In this document: piece by piece, positions 12,618 to 23,349 of the stretch
Position numbering within the stretch: position 1 is the stretch's first letter
How the letters are laid out: the number at the start of each line of letters is the position of its first letter
NCBI GenBank assembly: GCA_008638375.1
Contig: CM018048.1
Span: forward strand, 6,593,089 to 6,657,088
DNA length: 64,000 nt
Direction of reading: 5' to 3'
Origin: Nyssa sinensis
Lineage: Eukaryota > Streptophyta > Magnoliopsida > Cornales > Nyssaceae
Notes under the pieces: model-generated
Seen by the model: the letters and a program-made list of their open reading frames with translations, nothing else
What the model was told of the DNA's origin: nothing
The model's database searches: none
Made by a program: the position numbers and the translations under genes

Positions 12618-14872
12618 GAAATCCAAAGCAACAAGAAATGCATTCAATGCATTCTGAAAAAGAAGAAGTGGAAGAAAGAAAACAGAAAAAGTAAGTCAGA
12701 AAAGAGGGTTGTGAGGGGATGGGTAGAGAGAGAGTAAAGAGAGAGAGAGGGAACATGATATATGTGTGCATACGGGTGTGAGTGAATCGGGAAGAGCAGG
12801 AAGAGGATAGACCAAGGGAAGGGGACCGAGAGTGTCTTGAGGAACCAAGAGAACCAGGAGTGAAGAATCAAAGGGCGGAGATCAAAGAGAGAGAAGAAAA
12901 AAATCAAAAAAAGGGGTAAGTCAACTAGCTACTGGTTTTTAATTTTTTTTTTTCTTTCAAGCATGCTTGTTGGGTTTTAAACATAGGACCTTGTAACATA
13001 TAGAGTGTAGGTCATTTTGCAAAAAGAATGAATTAAAATAGTGGCAAGATGAACCAGTTAGGGTCAGTTGCAGGTTAGAGAGAGAGAATCGGACCTCTGT
13101 AATTTTATGCGTAAAACTTAGTTTAAAAGATGAGAAACTCGTGTAGTGAGGTGCAGAAATATATTAGAAGAGTTTTAAGATCAAAACAGTTAAAAATAAA
13201 GCTTGAAATCATGAAACCATGGTTAGCCGGAGCTACGGTCATCCTCGGATTCGTGAGTGTTTGGTAAACTAGATCAAAAACTAAGATTGGGGTTGAAATC
13301 TACATGAAGAATGGAAGAGAATCACATTTTAAAAACATGAAAAACTCACCGAAAAACGGTCGCCAGCGCCGGAGAAGGCCCCGGAACCCCACTGGAGACC
13401 TACCGGGAAAATGGGGAAGAAGGTCACTGTGCAGTCGGGTCTCGGGTCCGGTTCGGGTTCGGGTCGGGCCAAGGCCGACCCACCCATGCCACGTGTCAGC
13501 TTGGTGCTTTAAATTAAAAAGGAATGGGGGCTGTTTGGCTACGGGTTTATAAAATTAAAAGCGGGATTAAATCAGGAACAGGGATATCCTATCCCTGTTT
13601 TGGGTTAGCCACTGTTTGGTTAACTAAATTAGGGATAAGAAATTTTGGTAAATTACGAAATTACCCCTGTACCTTTTGGAAATTTGCTTTTACCTAGAAC
13701 TTTTGGAAATTTCACTTTCACCCTTAGATTTTTGAGAAATTATGAACTGACCCACCAGAATAAAATATTAATAAAATATTAATTAAATTAATTTAATTAT
13801 TTAAATGTCACCAAATAATCCGGAGTCCAAATGAGACAAGTCATTAGTGTATTTTGACTATCTCGACCATTCTGAGACCAATGGTGAGATCCGTTTTACA
13901 AGACGGGGTCCCGAAAAAAATAAAAGACCTGTGATATTATTTAAAATTACCAAAATACCCCTGAATTGAAATACAGTCAAACGAACTCCGAATTAAGTAA
14001 ACAAATAGTGAAAATTTATTATTTCTAGCATTCCAGACTCAACCGTGGAGTCCAATTTATGAAAAGAGGTCTTGGGATGTAAGGGCCCGTGAGAGTACAA
14101 AATGACCGTCTTGTCTTTTTTAGCTCGGATGTTCGAATTGAATTCCACGAATGCCTAAACTTATTTTCTTTGATGTTCCGAACTCAACAGTAGAGTTTAA
14201 TTTGGCAAAATAGAAACTCATAAAATAAAGACATAAAATTTGATGAATAGCATAATTCAAGTAGCAATTGAATTAAGTTATATTTTATGATTTTAGGAAC
14301 ACGGAAAGGTAAGGAGAAGGTGGTTTAACCTTCTGTATTTTCACTGTGGTTCTGCTACACTACGAGTACGTCTTCCTGAGTTGAAACTGACCCATCAGGT
14401 ATGGTGTATTGTGCTAAGTAAGGAATATAATTAAGTTTAGGAATGATTTGCATGTTAATTGATTGAATCATATGTTTACTTGTTTAATGTCAGAAAATCA
14501 TATAAGGAATGTTGCTTTAAAAAGAAACCTTGAGTTGATTGTTTATGTTACTCATGTACTTCTTGCTGTTCCATGGAGATATGATTTATTCTATGTGTTG
14601 GGTTGTACGTGATTTATATTTTTGGGGAGTTGTTAAGATTGTGAATACATGACTTGAGTATGTATTTTCATTAATCATGTATTGCATACATTCATGTGGA
14701 AAAGGTTTTGTTACTCAGATGTTGTGATTGTTTAATGTTTTGTTTAGAAGCATGCTCCATGTGTTGGTAAATTGTTTATCTAAGATTGTGTTGTTGCATG
14801 GTGGAATCAAAGCATATTGACATAGTGTGATGCATTGAAAGCATAAAGTGGGTTGAGCACGTGGTGCTAAGT

Positions 14873-15118
14873 ATGGTACTCAGCTTCCATCGGATGTGTT
14901 TCGAAAACGAGACATGGTACTCAGCTTCCATCGGATGTGTTCCGAAAATGAGACATGGTACTCAGCTTCCATCGGATGTGTTTCGAAAACGAGACATGGT
15001 ACTCAGCTTCCATCAGATGTGTTCCGAAAATGAGACATGGTACTCAGCTTCCATCGGATGTGTTTCGAAAACGAGACATGGTACTCAGCTTCCATCGGAT
15101 GTGTTCCGAAAATGAGAC
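14873..15118. repeat. 41-bp minisatellite with alternating units (six copies) in LTR B
   Basis: Units begin ATGGTACTCAGCTTCCATC at 14873, 14914, 14955, 14996, 15037 and 15078, exactly 41 bp apart. Odd units read TTTCGAAAACGAGAC and even units TTCCGAAAATGAGAC, so the real period is an 82-bp dimer repeated three times. The fourth unit has CATCAGATG instead of CATCGGATG. The unit length is not a multiple of three; the 84-residue open frame across it is an artefact. Confidence 0.95.
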
Positions 15119-18100
15119 ATGGACATGACATTGAGTTGACATGGATATGGCATAGAGTTGACATGGTTGTGGCATAGAGTTGGCATGGTTGTGACATTGA
15201 GTTGTGTGGGTGTTTCATGGGCATTGTCACTACATTGCATGGATAACTTGGATGTTATGTGGATTATTGCTATTACATGGTATGGATGATTTGGAAGGCG
15301 TGTGGACTATTGTTATTACATTGCATAGATGGTATTGAATAACTTGTAGACATAACTGTACACTTGCACATGCCACGCCTTAGATCATGTTACTGAGTTG
15401 GATGACATGTAGAATATTGCTAATACATCGTATGCATGATGTTGAATGCCATGTAGATATAACTGTACACTTGCACATGCCACGCCCTTAATTTTGTTCC
15501 TTGCATTAGTATTATATCATACCAGCAGTTGAGCTGACCCATACGTGGGATAACTCCCCACAGATGACGTTCCCGGCACTCAAGACTTGAGGAAGTCTTG
15601 TAGAGTGGAGGAGACAGGAGCTTAGGATGATCTCGGCCCTTGGGAGCATATTTCAAGATGTATTGATGTTGTATAAGGGCTTAAGCTCGAATGACATGTT
15701 GAATGTTTTTATTTATCGTGCTTTACATGGATGTACATTGAAGGAAATGAATGTAAGCTTTGGGTTGAATCCGTTAGGTTGTCTTTATTTACTTTGTATT
15801 TTATTTACTTTTCGTTCGTTCAGTCGCGCCTCGGGTTCGCTAGAATTCGGGGTGTGACACACACTATGCCAATATGCCCTGATTCCACCATGCAATGCCA
15901 TAATCTCAACAAAACATTTCTTGCCAACACATGCAGTATGCTTCAAATAATGCAGCATATTTAAAGCAACAATATCATCTGAATCTCAAAGCTTCTTCCA
16001 CAAGCCTGTATGCTATAAGCAGTCAAATTAAACACATGCTTGATTCACACATTCACAATCTCATCAATATACAAAGAACACATGATTCCATAAAGCATCC
16101 CCATACATGAAACTATCACACTTTCCAAAACACATGATATATCAACACGGATGTAAGCCAAACATAATAATCCAAACACAGAGGTAAGATCCATCTTTAC
16201 TACAGCAACAATTCATCAAATAATTTAAAACACATATCAGAGTACGTAAGTTATCAGTTCTAGGTTCTTCAAGCAATTATATCCCACGTGATTTCCAAAT
16301 CATCAAATCAACACATGTATAAATCAATCAACATACAAATCATTCCTAATAGCACTTAAGCACATATAACATTCAATCATCTTACCAAATACTCCTAAGC
16401 TTCACCTTATTTCTCACATTAGTAAAATATCATACTTGATAGGGTTGGTCATAACCCTACTAAGCTGTGTCCACTATCCAGTCCAAGCAACTAGTAAGTA
16501 ACTCAGTCCTACTACTGTGTTAGTCTAGGAAGTCAAGTCGCCTTTTCCTTCCCCGTCAGAGTTCCTGAATATATACTTATCTCCATTCACAGATATCCTC
16601 CACATATGTCGTTAGTCATGTCTATGCATATCCTGGCATTATCCTTCTGATGGCCATCATAATTGATTCAACATTCAAATGATCATCATGTTCCTCAGAT
16701 GTGAACATATCCAACCTTTGAAGAATTTGTAGTCAAACGTGAACCAAATTGTTGTGCCTCTAGAGTTTGAAGTTAATCTTTAGTCCACGGTTCAGTGGTT
16801 GAAGAAAACACATCGGCAGGTTGATCGAGTCAGCCAGCCATTTTAAATCCAATTTCATCAGCTTCTTCAGCCTTTTTCCCCCAAGCAGATGATGATCCTG
16901 ACGGATTCTGTCCCTTTTATGATCCCATCCATCTTATCATCCCAATTAATAACAACAACAGTCCACCATAACAACAAAGTTCCAAATCATTGCCTCCATG
17001 CCTAATTCCAACAGCAGCAGCAGTTGACAGTGCATATAAACAATCACGGCAACATCTAGTCACTTTATCCAAACCCAATAGGTCACCTCTTATTATAGCA
17101 GCAACTGTTTTACACAATTTCATATCTTCCAGTTGTTCGCAGCACCACCAACTGAGCCTCCAACAGAGTCCATCAAAAACAGGGCAATATTCACCAATAT
17201 TGAATCTTTCCAACTACCTAAACTAATCTTGTTATGTTTCTGGGGTGATGGCTCTCAAGGTAATGTGTCACCCTAATCCTGTATGGCTTCATTGGGTGAT
17301 CCTGCCAGTAGTTGTGACCTATCACCAAGCATCTCTCCATTTTGAGGAGGCATTGTTCCAACTTTACCATTAAATCAGTAAAAATACCATGAAGAAACTT
17401 AATCTCTTCTCCGTACCATAGAAGGTTATGACCACTTTTATGAACTGAAATCGGGATGAGACCCCTTAAACCAACTTGCTCAATAATCCCCAAAATGTTT
17501 AACCAACAAGATTTGGTGATTCTACTGCTTAAATTATCATTCTCCTGAGATAACAAAGTGACAAGCTGAATCAAATCAGGAAAAACAGTCAACATGCAGT
17601 CATTCTAATGCACCTGTCCATCTCCAACTTTGCCAACCACAGTAGCAAACTATGAAACACCAGCAGATCTCACATTATCATTATCTAAAATGAACAGAAA
17701 TCCAAATCCCCAATAGACCTGTTGCACCTAAAAGACTGTTGCCCACATTCGAACCGTTACCAGTCACAACACTCTTTGGATTAACAGCCATCAACCGAGC
17801 ATATTCCTATAACATCAAGCCAGTTGATTTCTCTAAAATGCCTCTAAAAGAACCCCTACTCCTGCACTGTTGCGCTCATCACGGCCAATTGATTACCAAT
17901 GGACTGAAGTCTTCAACATCTAGACCAAGCTCCTGTTCTCTCAAAACCAATTGTTCAGAACAAATCTCCATGAACAGCCCCTGTCACTACTCCAACGCTA
18001 CACCAATACATACATATCTCTACGTACATCCTCCTAAAAATCTACAGCAACCAACCCATTCAAATCAATCAACCACTGTGCTTCCGTTTCTTCTCCATCT

Positions 18101-18195
18101 CCACAAAATCGCAACATCAATAACTCCAAATTATGCCCCAACATTACAAACCCACCAAAACACCATCGCACCACTACACAACACAACAAATAAAT

Positions 18196-18704
18196 CTATA
18201 TATATATATATATATATATTTGCAAATTCCCCCTGCAACGCTAGACATACAAAATTTTGAACCACAACAAATACCGTTCACCAACTACACACATCGATCA
18301 CCTCCAAACTCGGATACGACTAAATCAGAAAATCTAACCCGCTCGATCTCAACCCGACTGAATGATTTAGTCGCAGAGGCCCTCCTCTCACTTTCTTACG
18401 TTCCAGCAGCTTCGGCTATTTCTCCTTTCTCTCCTTCTTTCTTTTCTCCCTTTCTCTCGGTCGCCGGAGCGCCGCCGCTGCTGCTGGCTTGTTTCCCTGT
18501 TGCGCCCCCTTCTTTCTCTCTCTTTTCTTTTTATCCTTTAGAAACCAAGACCCCGTCTGCCCCCCCCCTTTTTTTTTTCCAGCCCTAACACTAAACACAG
18601 CCCCCCTTTTCTAACGTTTTTTTTTTTCATCTTTTTATTTTATTATTATTATTATTATTATTATTTTTAATTATTATTTATTATTTATATATATATATAT
18701 TTTT
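18196..18704. repeat. Low-complexity tracts at the far end of LTR E
   Basis: A (TA)n run lies at about 18196-18220, a C/T-rich stretch at 18420-18620, (TTA)n at about 18640-18665 and (TA)n at about 18688-18700. The polypyrimidine stretch is the reverse of the purine-rich leader in plus-sense LTRs. Confidence 0.85.
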
Positions 18705-19946
18705 TTTTCAGGTCTTTACAGACGTTCTAGACTCAATGGTAGAGTTTATTTTAGCAAAATAGAAACTCATAAAATAAAGACATACAATTTGATGAATAGC
18801 ATAATTCAAGTAGCAAATGGACTGAGTTATATTCCATGATTTTAGGGACATTGAAGGGCAAGGAGAAGGCGGTCTGACCTTCTACATTCTCGCTGTTTGT
18901 TCAGTTACATAGCGAGCACGACTTCTTAGGGTTGAGACAAGCCTATCAGGTATGATGTTTTGCTAATGTAAGAAATAGGGTTAAGTTTAGGAATAATTCA
19001 TGAGTAAATTGAATGATTCATATGCTTAACTGTTATTGGAGAATTATTTGGACTATGTTTACTTGATGATTTGGAATTGGCTGTTTACGTGCTTATGTGT
19101 TTCTTGCATTCTTTGAAAATTTAGTAAAGTGATGAATGTGAACTGTGATCATGTGTTTAGATTGACGGCATGAGATATGTATTCATGTGGAATGAGTTTG
19201 TGATTTGAATATTATTGTTGCCTCGGGTGTGATATGTTGTTTAAAGCATGCTTCTTTGAAATTATATTATTGTGTGGTTAAATCAGAGCATATTGGCATA
19301 TGGTGAATTCTTTGGAAACATAGTGTGGGTTGAGCACGTGGTGCTATGCATTATGAGGGTGTAGATCCTGTGGTGAAAAACCCAAAATTGGCCATTGCAT
19401 TGGTACGCAGATCCATCGGGGGGAGGCTCGTAAACTGGAATCAATACTCAAATCCATCGGGGAGAGGCTCGTAAACGAGACATGAGTGTGGCATAAAGCG
19501 CATGGGTGTGTCATACATATTTTCATTACATTGTATTAATGGAACTGGAAAGCATTTAGATATAAATGTACACTTTGCACATGCCACGCCTTAATCTTGT
19601 TTCTTGCATTAGCATTATGTTATACCAGCAGTTGAGCTGACCCATTCGTGGGATATCATATTTCAGATGACGACCCGACTATAGGAGACTCGGTGATGTC
19701 TTAATGAGAGAAAGAACTTGGAACTACATTTGGCCCGTGGGGCGTATTTTGATGTTGTACAAGGGCATAAGCCCTAAACTATTTCATGTTTATTTGTATG
19801 TTATGAGAACAATGGGTAAGGCCCTATGGATTAGAATCGGAATAGGAATTGGGTTAGTGTTTGGAATGCAAGTAATTGTCTTTTTTTATTTCCTTTTTTG
19901 TTAGTTTCCCTCGCACCCCGGGTTCGTGGAAATTCGGGGCGTGACA

Positions 19947-20170
19947 ACCCAATTCTTTGGATGATCGTCTATGAGGCAGTGTAAATACATCTCAATGGTG
20001 CGGTTGACGGCCTCTATTTGTCCATCTATCTAAGGGTGATAGGTAGAGCTAAAATTAAAGTCTGTTCCATGTAGACGAAAAAGGTGTGTCCAAAAGCTGC
20101 TAGTGAAAGTGGGATCACGATTACACACAATGGTTTATGGCATTCCATGTAAACAGAATACTTGTTTAAA
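19947..20170 (-). pseudogene. Integrase fragment of a short-LTR gypsy element
   Basis: The reverse complement reads VFCLHGMP, then IVCNRDPTFTSSFWTHLFRL and STYHP-IDGQIEAVNRTIEM, the second and third parts of a gypsy integrase core. The usual S-D-R-D motif is C-N-R-D here. The left end is cut at 19946 by the Tekay insertion, so the missing integrase end and 3' LTR should lie left of the window. The right end is a deletion junction near 20170, where RT text begins. Confidence 0.8.
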
Positions 20171-20630
20171 GAAATTGGTATAGGAAATTTATCTTTAATC
20201 ATCAGCTTGTTGAAAGTGTAGTAGTCGACACATAACCTACATGAGCCATCATGTTTTTTAAATACGAGAACAAGAGATGAATATGGGCTGTTGCTGGGAC
20301 GAATAACTCTTGCGTGAAACATGTCTTTAACGAGGCATTCGATCACAGATTTTTGAAACTAAGGATATTATTAAGGCCGAACACAAACTGGGGTACTACT
20401 TGGTATTAATGGTATATGGTGGTCGTGGGAATGGGTGGGAGAAAGCTTTTGTGGTTTGTTGAAGAGGTCGCGATATTTTTTCAGCAGAGCTTGGAGATAT
20501 TTGTTTTCTACAGGCGGCGGTGAGTGAACTCCTTTTATTGCATGGAGTTGTAAAAATAAGTCCTTCCTGGCCTTTTCGTGAGTTTTTTTGGAAGGATACA
20601 TCTCTAATAATTCGGTGGGTTGGAGGGGAT
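20170..20630 (-). pseudogene. Start of reverse transcriptase with PR-RT linker
   Basis: Read on the minus strand: a linker with HSHDHHIPLIPSSTPVCVRP near 20371-20440, then RPSNSPYSSLVLVFKKHDGS, then CRLCVDYYTFNKLMIKDKFP near 20180-20290. The RT palm with its catalytic Y-x-DD box, all of RNase H and the integrase zinc domain are missing. An internal deletion of roughly 2 kb (inferred from usual spacing) joins RT to integrase. Stops lie between the linker and the RT. The PR-RT linker is interrupted at 20631 by the CACTA element. Confidence 0.8.
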
Positions 20631-21484
20631 CACTACAAAAAAAATTATTTTTAGTGACGCGCATTATTAACGACGCCCGCATGTGTATCGCTAAAAGCCA
20701 CTATTAGCGACGTACATGTTGTGCGTCGCTAAAAGGAGTAAAAAATCTCTTTCCCTGGCAAAAAAATAGGTGCGTAACTTTTGGTGACGAGAAATAGATT
20801 ATTAGCAACACACATGTGCGTCACTAATATATAGGCGCGTAACTTTTGGTGACGAGAAATAGATTATTAGCGACACACATGTGCGTCACTAATATTAGTG
20901 ACGCCTATATGTCCGTCGGTAATAATCTTATTAAGTCGAACGACGTCGTGTTGGAGGATATTTGGCGTCGCATATGACATTATCAGCGTTGCGCAGTAGG
21001 TGTCGCAAAAACCTTCACCCATTTTTTTACCAGCGCCGCCTGCAGCAGTTTCTTCTTTTTCTCTTTTCTTTCCCTAAATTTTTCTCACTCTCACTCTCTG
21101 TCACTCTTGACCCACGATTCTGGTGACGGATAAAATCATCATTTGAAAGCAACATTCGCTATATCTCCTCCATTAGAGTGCAAACTGCAAGCGAAAAAGT
21201 CTTCGGCCGCCACTTCGGTTCTGTTGTTCATCATCCCTCTCTTCAATCTTGTGCAGGTTTATTACGGCTCACTTATCTGCGGTTCTCTTTTTGTTTTTTA
21301 TATCTATGAACCTCTGATTATCTGGCTGATGTTTTCATTTTTGTGATCAAAGCTTTCAAATGTACATCTCAAATTGATCAAAGCTTTATTTCCTGCATAC
21401 TCCTTTGATTAAATCTTTAGCGACACATTTTTCTACTATTAGCAATGCATGCGTGCGTTGCTAATAGTGTTTTTTCTTGTAGTG
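20631..21484. mobile_element. Small non-autonomous CACTA-type element (854 bp), TSD GAT
   Basis: It starts CACTACAAAAAAAATTATT and ends TTTTTTCTTGTAGTG, giving the CACTA terminal inverted repeat. The three bases GAT flank it at 20628-20630 and 21485-21487, as expected for CACTA (EnSpm) elements. Both subterminal regions contain repeats of the type TTAGCGACGCACATGTGCG and its inverse (20645-20960 and 21415-21470), which are usual transposase-binding arrays. No transposase is present. The middle (about 21030-21360) has different composition, with a CT-rich stretch and a 67-residue open frame at 21143-21346 that could be a captured plant fragment; I could not identify it. Confidence 0.88.
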
Positions 21485-21860
21485 GATAAACCTTGCAAAT
21501 GTCTTTATTTTCCATTCAATGTGAAGGTCATTTGTAGCTTGGAGAAATCCTATATTATGGGGCCCAGTGTTTGTAACCATTGAGCACCCAATACGACCTC
21601 GTACCCCTCTAGCGGTAAGAGGTAGAAGTTTATTGCAACTGGAATTCCTGGCATGAAAAGATCGACACCCAAACACTTTCCACAGCTGCACAACTTCTCT
21701 CCACTGGTCACTCACACATCCAGAATTCCATTTTTATCAGGAACCAACCCATGCTTAGTAGCAATCTCCTCTTGAAGAAAATTATGTGTGCTGCCAGAAT
21801 TGATCAATATCATTACCATGATATGTCCTAGTTGGCCACAAACTCTAATCTTTTATGGCT
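21485..21860 (-). pseudogene. Retropepsin-like protease with altered catalytic motif
   Basis: The reverse complement reads ILINSGSTHNFLQEEIATKH, then GVDLFMPGIPVAINFYLLP and YEVVLGAQWLQTLGP. This is the typical protease of short-LTR gypsy elements, where the first motif is normally LIDSGSTHNF. Here the Asp codon is AAT (plus-strand ATT at 21799-21801), giving Asn and predicting loss of activity. A stop or frame break lies between the two halves near 21718. It sits between gag and the CACTA insertion. Confidence 0.82.
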
Positions 21861-21959
21861 TGGTTGTTCCTGCCATGGCGTGTAAGGAAATTGTCGGTGT
21901 CTCTTTAGTGTTCTCTAAATCATTTTCTGGTTCGGTGGGGAAGTCGACGTTGCCATTGT

Positions 21960-22880
21960 CTTGTTCGAAGTAGCATGCTTCCATGATGAAGAGCTTTTTG
22001 CAGAGATGGCGTGGGTTGAACTTGTCGTTGAAATAAAAACAGAGGCCTTTCTTGTGGCACTTTTTGATCTCTGTTGGTGAAAATTTTCATATAGTTGGTG
22101 CCAATGGTCGATTCTAATTGATAGGAACAAGAGCAGTTCGACAGTCTTCACCTAGGGCGAATGAGCGTTTAGTTTGGCTGGCTAACTTTGCTTCATACAG
22201 GCGAATGAGACCCATTGTTGCTGAAAGGGTGGTGGGTCGAGCAGCTTGCACCTCAACTCGAATAGCCTTTTTCAAGCCGTTTATGAAACATCCAACTTGC
22301 TGTGTTGTGGTTAACTTCCCTGCCTTGGTAAGGAGTTTTTCAAACTGGGTCTGGACTCACGCACAATAGAAGATTGCTGAAGCTTAGTAAGATCACCGAA
22401 GAAATCTTCGAATTCAGTTAGACCAAATTTTGCATGAAGCCCTTCCTTCAAAAGTGCCCAAGTAATCACTTCACCTTCCTCTTTGAGAAGTTGATACCAT
22501 AATTGGGCATCACCTTCTAGATGATAAGCGGCCAAGGAAACACGTTCCTCAAGCTCTATTTACTGGAATTCAAAAAATTGTTCAGCTCTATAAATCTAGC
22601 TAGTGGGGTCGTCACCACCTTGGTACCTTGGAAATTCAGGCTTGGTGAGCTTAGGAAGAACTAATTGGCTGCCGAAGGATTGTGGCTTAGCACCTAATTG
22701 TCCGATCGAATTATACCCTACTCCAATTGACAGTGTGCCATGAGTTGATCAATTCTAGCATTAATTTCTTCAAACAGTTCTTGCACCTCACACTGCATCT
22801 CACGACATTAATGCTCATTAGCAGAAGAAAGATTTCCTAGCTCAGCTTCTAGGTGGCTGATCCTATCGTCAGACATAACC
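21960..22880 (-). pseudogene. gag of the short-LTR gypsy element
   Basis: On the minus strand the capsid-like part reads MAAYHLEGDAQLWYQLLKEE and GLHAKFGLTEFEDFFGDLTK (22380-22535). A decayed zinc knuckle, KGLCFYFNDKFNPRHLCKK, lies near 21995-22055; its usual CxxC is CFYF, so one Cys is lost. An early part near 22810-22880 (VMSDDRISHLEAELGNLSS) resembles the coiled-coil start. Several stops and frame changes are needed to read it through. It follows the PBS at 22881-22893. Confidence 0.8.
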
Positions 22881-22893
22881 GGCTTTGATACCA
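22881..22893 (-). other. Primer-binding site (initiator Met tRNA type)
   Basis: The minus strand reads TGGTATCAAAGCC, matching the usual plant PBS TGGTATCAGAGCC except for one base. It lies 3 bases inside the LTR end proposed at 22897. Confidence 0.75.
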
Positions 22894-22896
22894 AGT

Positions 22897-23316
22897 TGTT
22901 AAGAGCCTCTTTGCTAGAACGAGTTACAGGTCGGGAAATGGTAGAGGGAGTGAAGATCTTCTTATTAGATCTCCTTATGGTTACTATAGGTAGAATCCAA
23001 GAGGAGTTTGAGTGGGAGAGGATTGCTTCGAGGGAAACCGAGACCTCCGATTCACACAGGTGTTTGGTTTGGAAATTGACATGTATTTTATTCACTTGTT
23101 ATCTCCTTTATATAAAAGAGTTTACAATAAACCACGTCATAATATTCGACGAAATTGAACGACTCGATTAAACCACAACTACACGTTACCAACTATCAAC
23201 AAACTATTGAACAATTAGAAAAGAAATCTTCATGACTAACAGAATAATATCAAGCCTCTCTACTAACTCTTCTACGTGGAAAACACCCCAAGTAACACCC
23301 TGCCTCTATTGTAACA
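22897..23316 (-). mobile_element. 5' LTR (about 420 bp) of the short-LTR gypsy element
   Basis: Plus-strand ends are TGTTAAGAGCC and ATTGTAACA. On the minus strand it starts TGTTACAATAGAGGC, contains a TATA-like CTTTTATATAAAGG at 23101-23114, and ends next to the PBS. The length fits short-LTR chromoviruses such as Reina. The partner LTR is not in the window, so the outer end is an estimate; 23297 is another possible end. Confidence 0.6.
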
Positions 23317-23349
23317 TCCTGCCACCATGTATGCATCTAGGAACGTTAC

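Larger units (their letters stand above)
12263..15859 (+). mobile_element. Solo LTR B (3597 bp), TSD CACAC, nested in LTR E
   Basis: It begins TGTAAAGATCTGAAATTT and ends TTCGGGGTGTGACA. CACAC flanks it at 12258-12262 and 15860-15864. The flanking text joins cleanly: TTTCAAGGAATCACAC then TATGCCAATATGCC, as in the homologous place of LTR F (60254-60280) and LTR D (35393-35420). It includes family landmarks and a G-box at 14858. No coding domain is recognised. It is the youngest layer of the nest, lying inside E, inside the Tekay LTR, inside an older gypsy element. Confidence 0.9.
11312..18720 (-). mobile_element. Solo LTR E, reverse oriented, TSD GAGGT/GACGT, interrupted by LTR B
   Basis: On the plus strand it starts TGTCACGCCCCAAATTC and ends AGGTCTTTACA, the reverse complement of the family's ends. 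The flanks are GAGGT at 11307-11311 and GACGT at 18721-18725, five bases with one mismatch. The host LTR reads continuously across them. Its own length without B and one B target copy is about 3807 bp. Internally it carries reversed versions of the family landmarks, for example CAGCATGTTGGCGC and GGCCATGGTACTC contexts around 11845-12170, and a G-box at 12224. No gag or pol is present. Confidence 0.85.
1..19946 (+). mobile_element. Tekay-type chromovirus (Ty3/gypsy) retrotransposon, nested and decayed, left end outside window
   Basis: The order on the plus strand is 5' LTR, protease, RT, RNase H, integrase, chromodomain-like tail, polypurine tract, 3' LTR. That order, with integrase after RNase H and a C-terminal chromodomain, defines gypsy chromoviruses; the long LTR and the tail wording fit the Tekay/Del lineage. 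The two LTRs are recognisably the same sequence: about 7 differences in 133 bases when 1681-1813 is read against the stretch from 18820. Insertions at 3507-7092 and 11312-18720 are later events. The element sits inside the integrase region of an older minus-strand gypsy element. The 3' target-site duplication would be 19947-19951; its partner lies left of the window. gag, the PBS and the start of protease are deleted, so the copy cannot be autonomous. Confidence 0.88.
9581..19946 (+). mobile_element. 3' LTR of the Tekay element, interrupted by solo LTR E (with B inside)
   Basis: It starts TGTAGAGATCC after the PPT and ends GGGGCGTGACA at 19946. Homology to the 5' LTR covers 9681-11311 and resumes at 18726, at the sentence around TTCGACGTT...GACTCAATG. 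Without the inserts the LTR is about 2952 bp (9581-11311 plus 18726-19946). The part beyond about 19860 is absent from the 5' LTR, which shows what the 5' deletion removed. After 19946 the sequence is minus-strand integrase of another element. Confidence 0.87.

Noticed and set aside
14861..15115. Regular direct repeats and an 84-codon repetitive frame; briefly considered a CRISPR-like array or a repeat protein.
   Set aside because: Units are directly adjacent without unique spacers, the sequence is eukaryotic and lies in an LTR, and the 41-bp unit is not a multiple of three.
18133..18588. A 151-codon frame and a 173-codon frame at 17739-18260.
   Set aside because: Both are within reverse LTR E in the same low-complexity region as the frames in LTR F; no homology to a domain was recognised.
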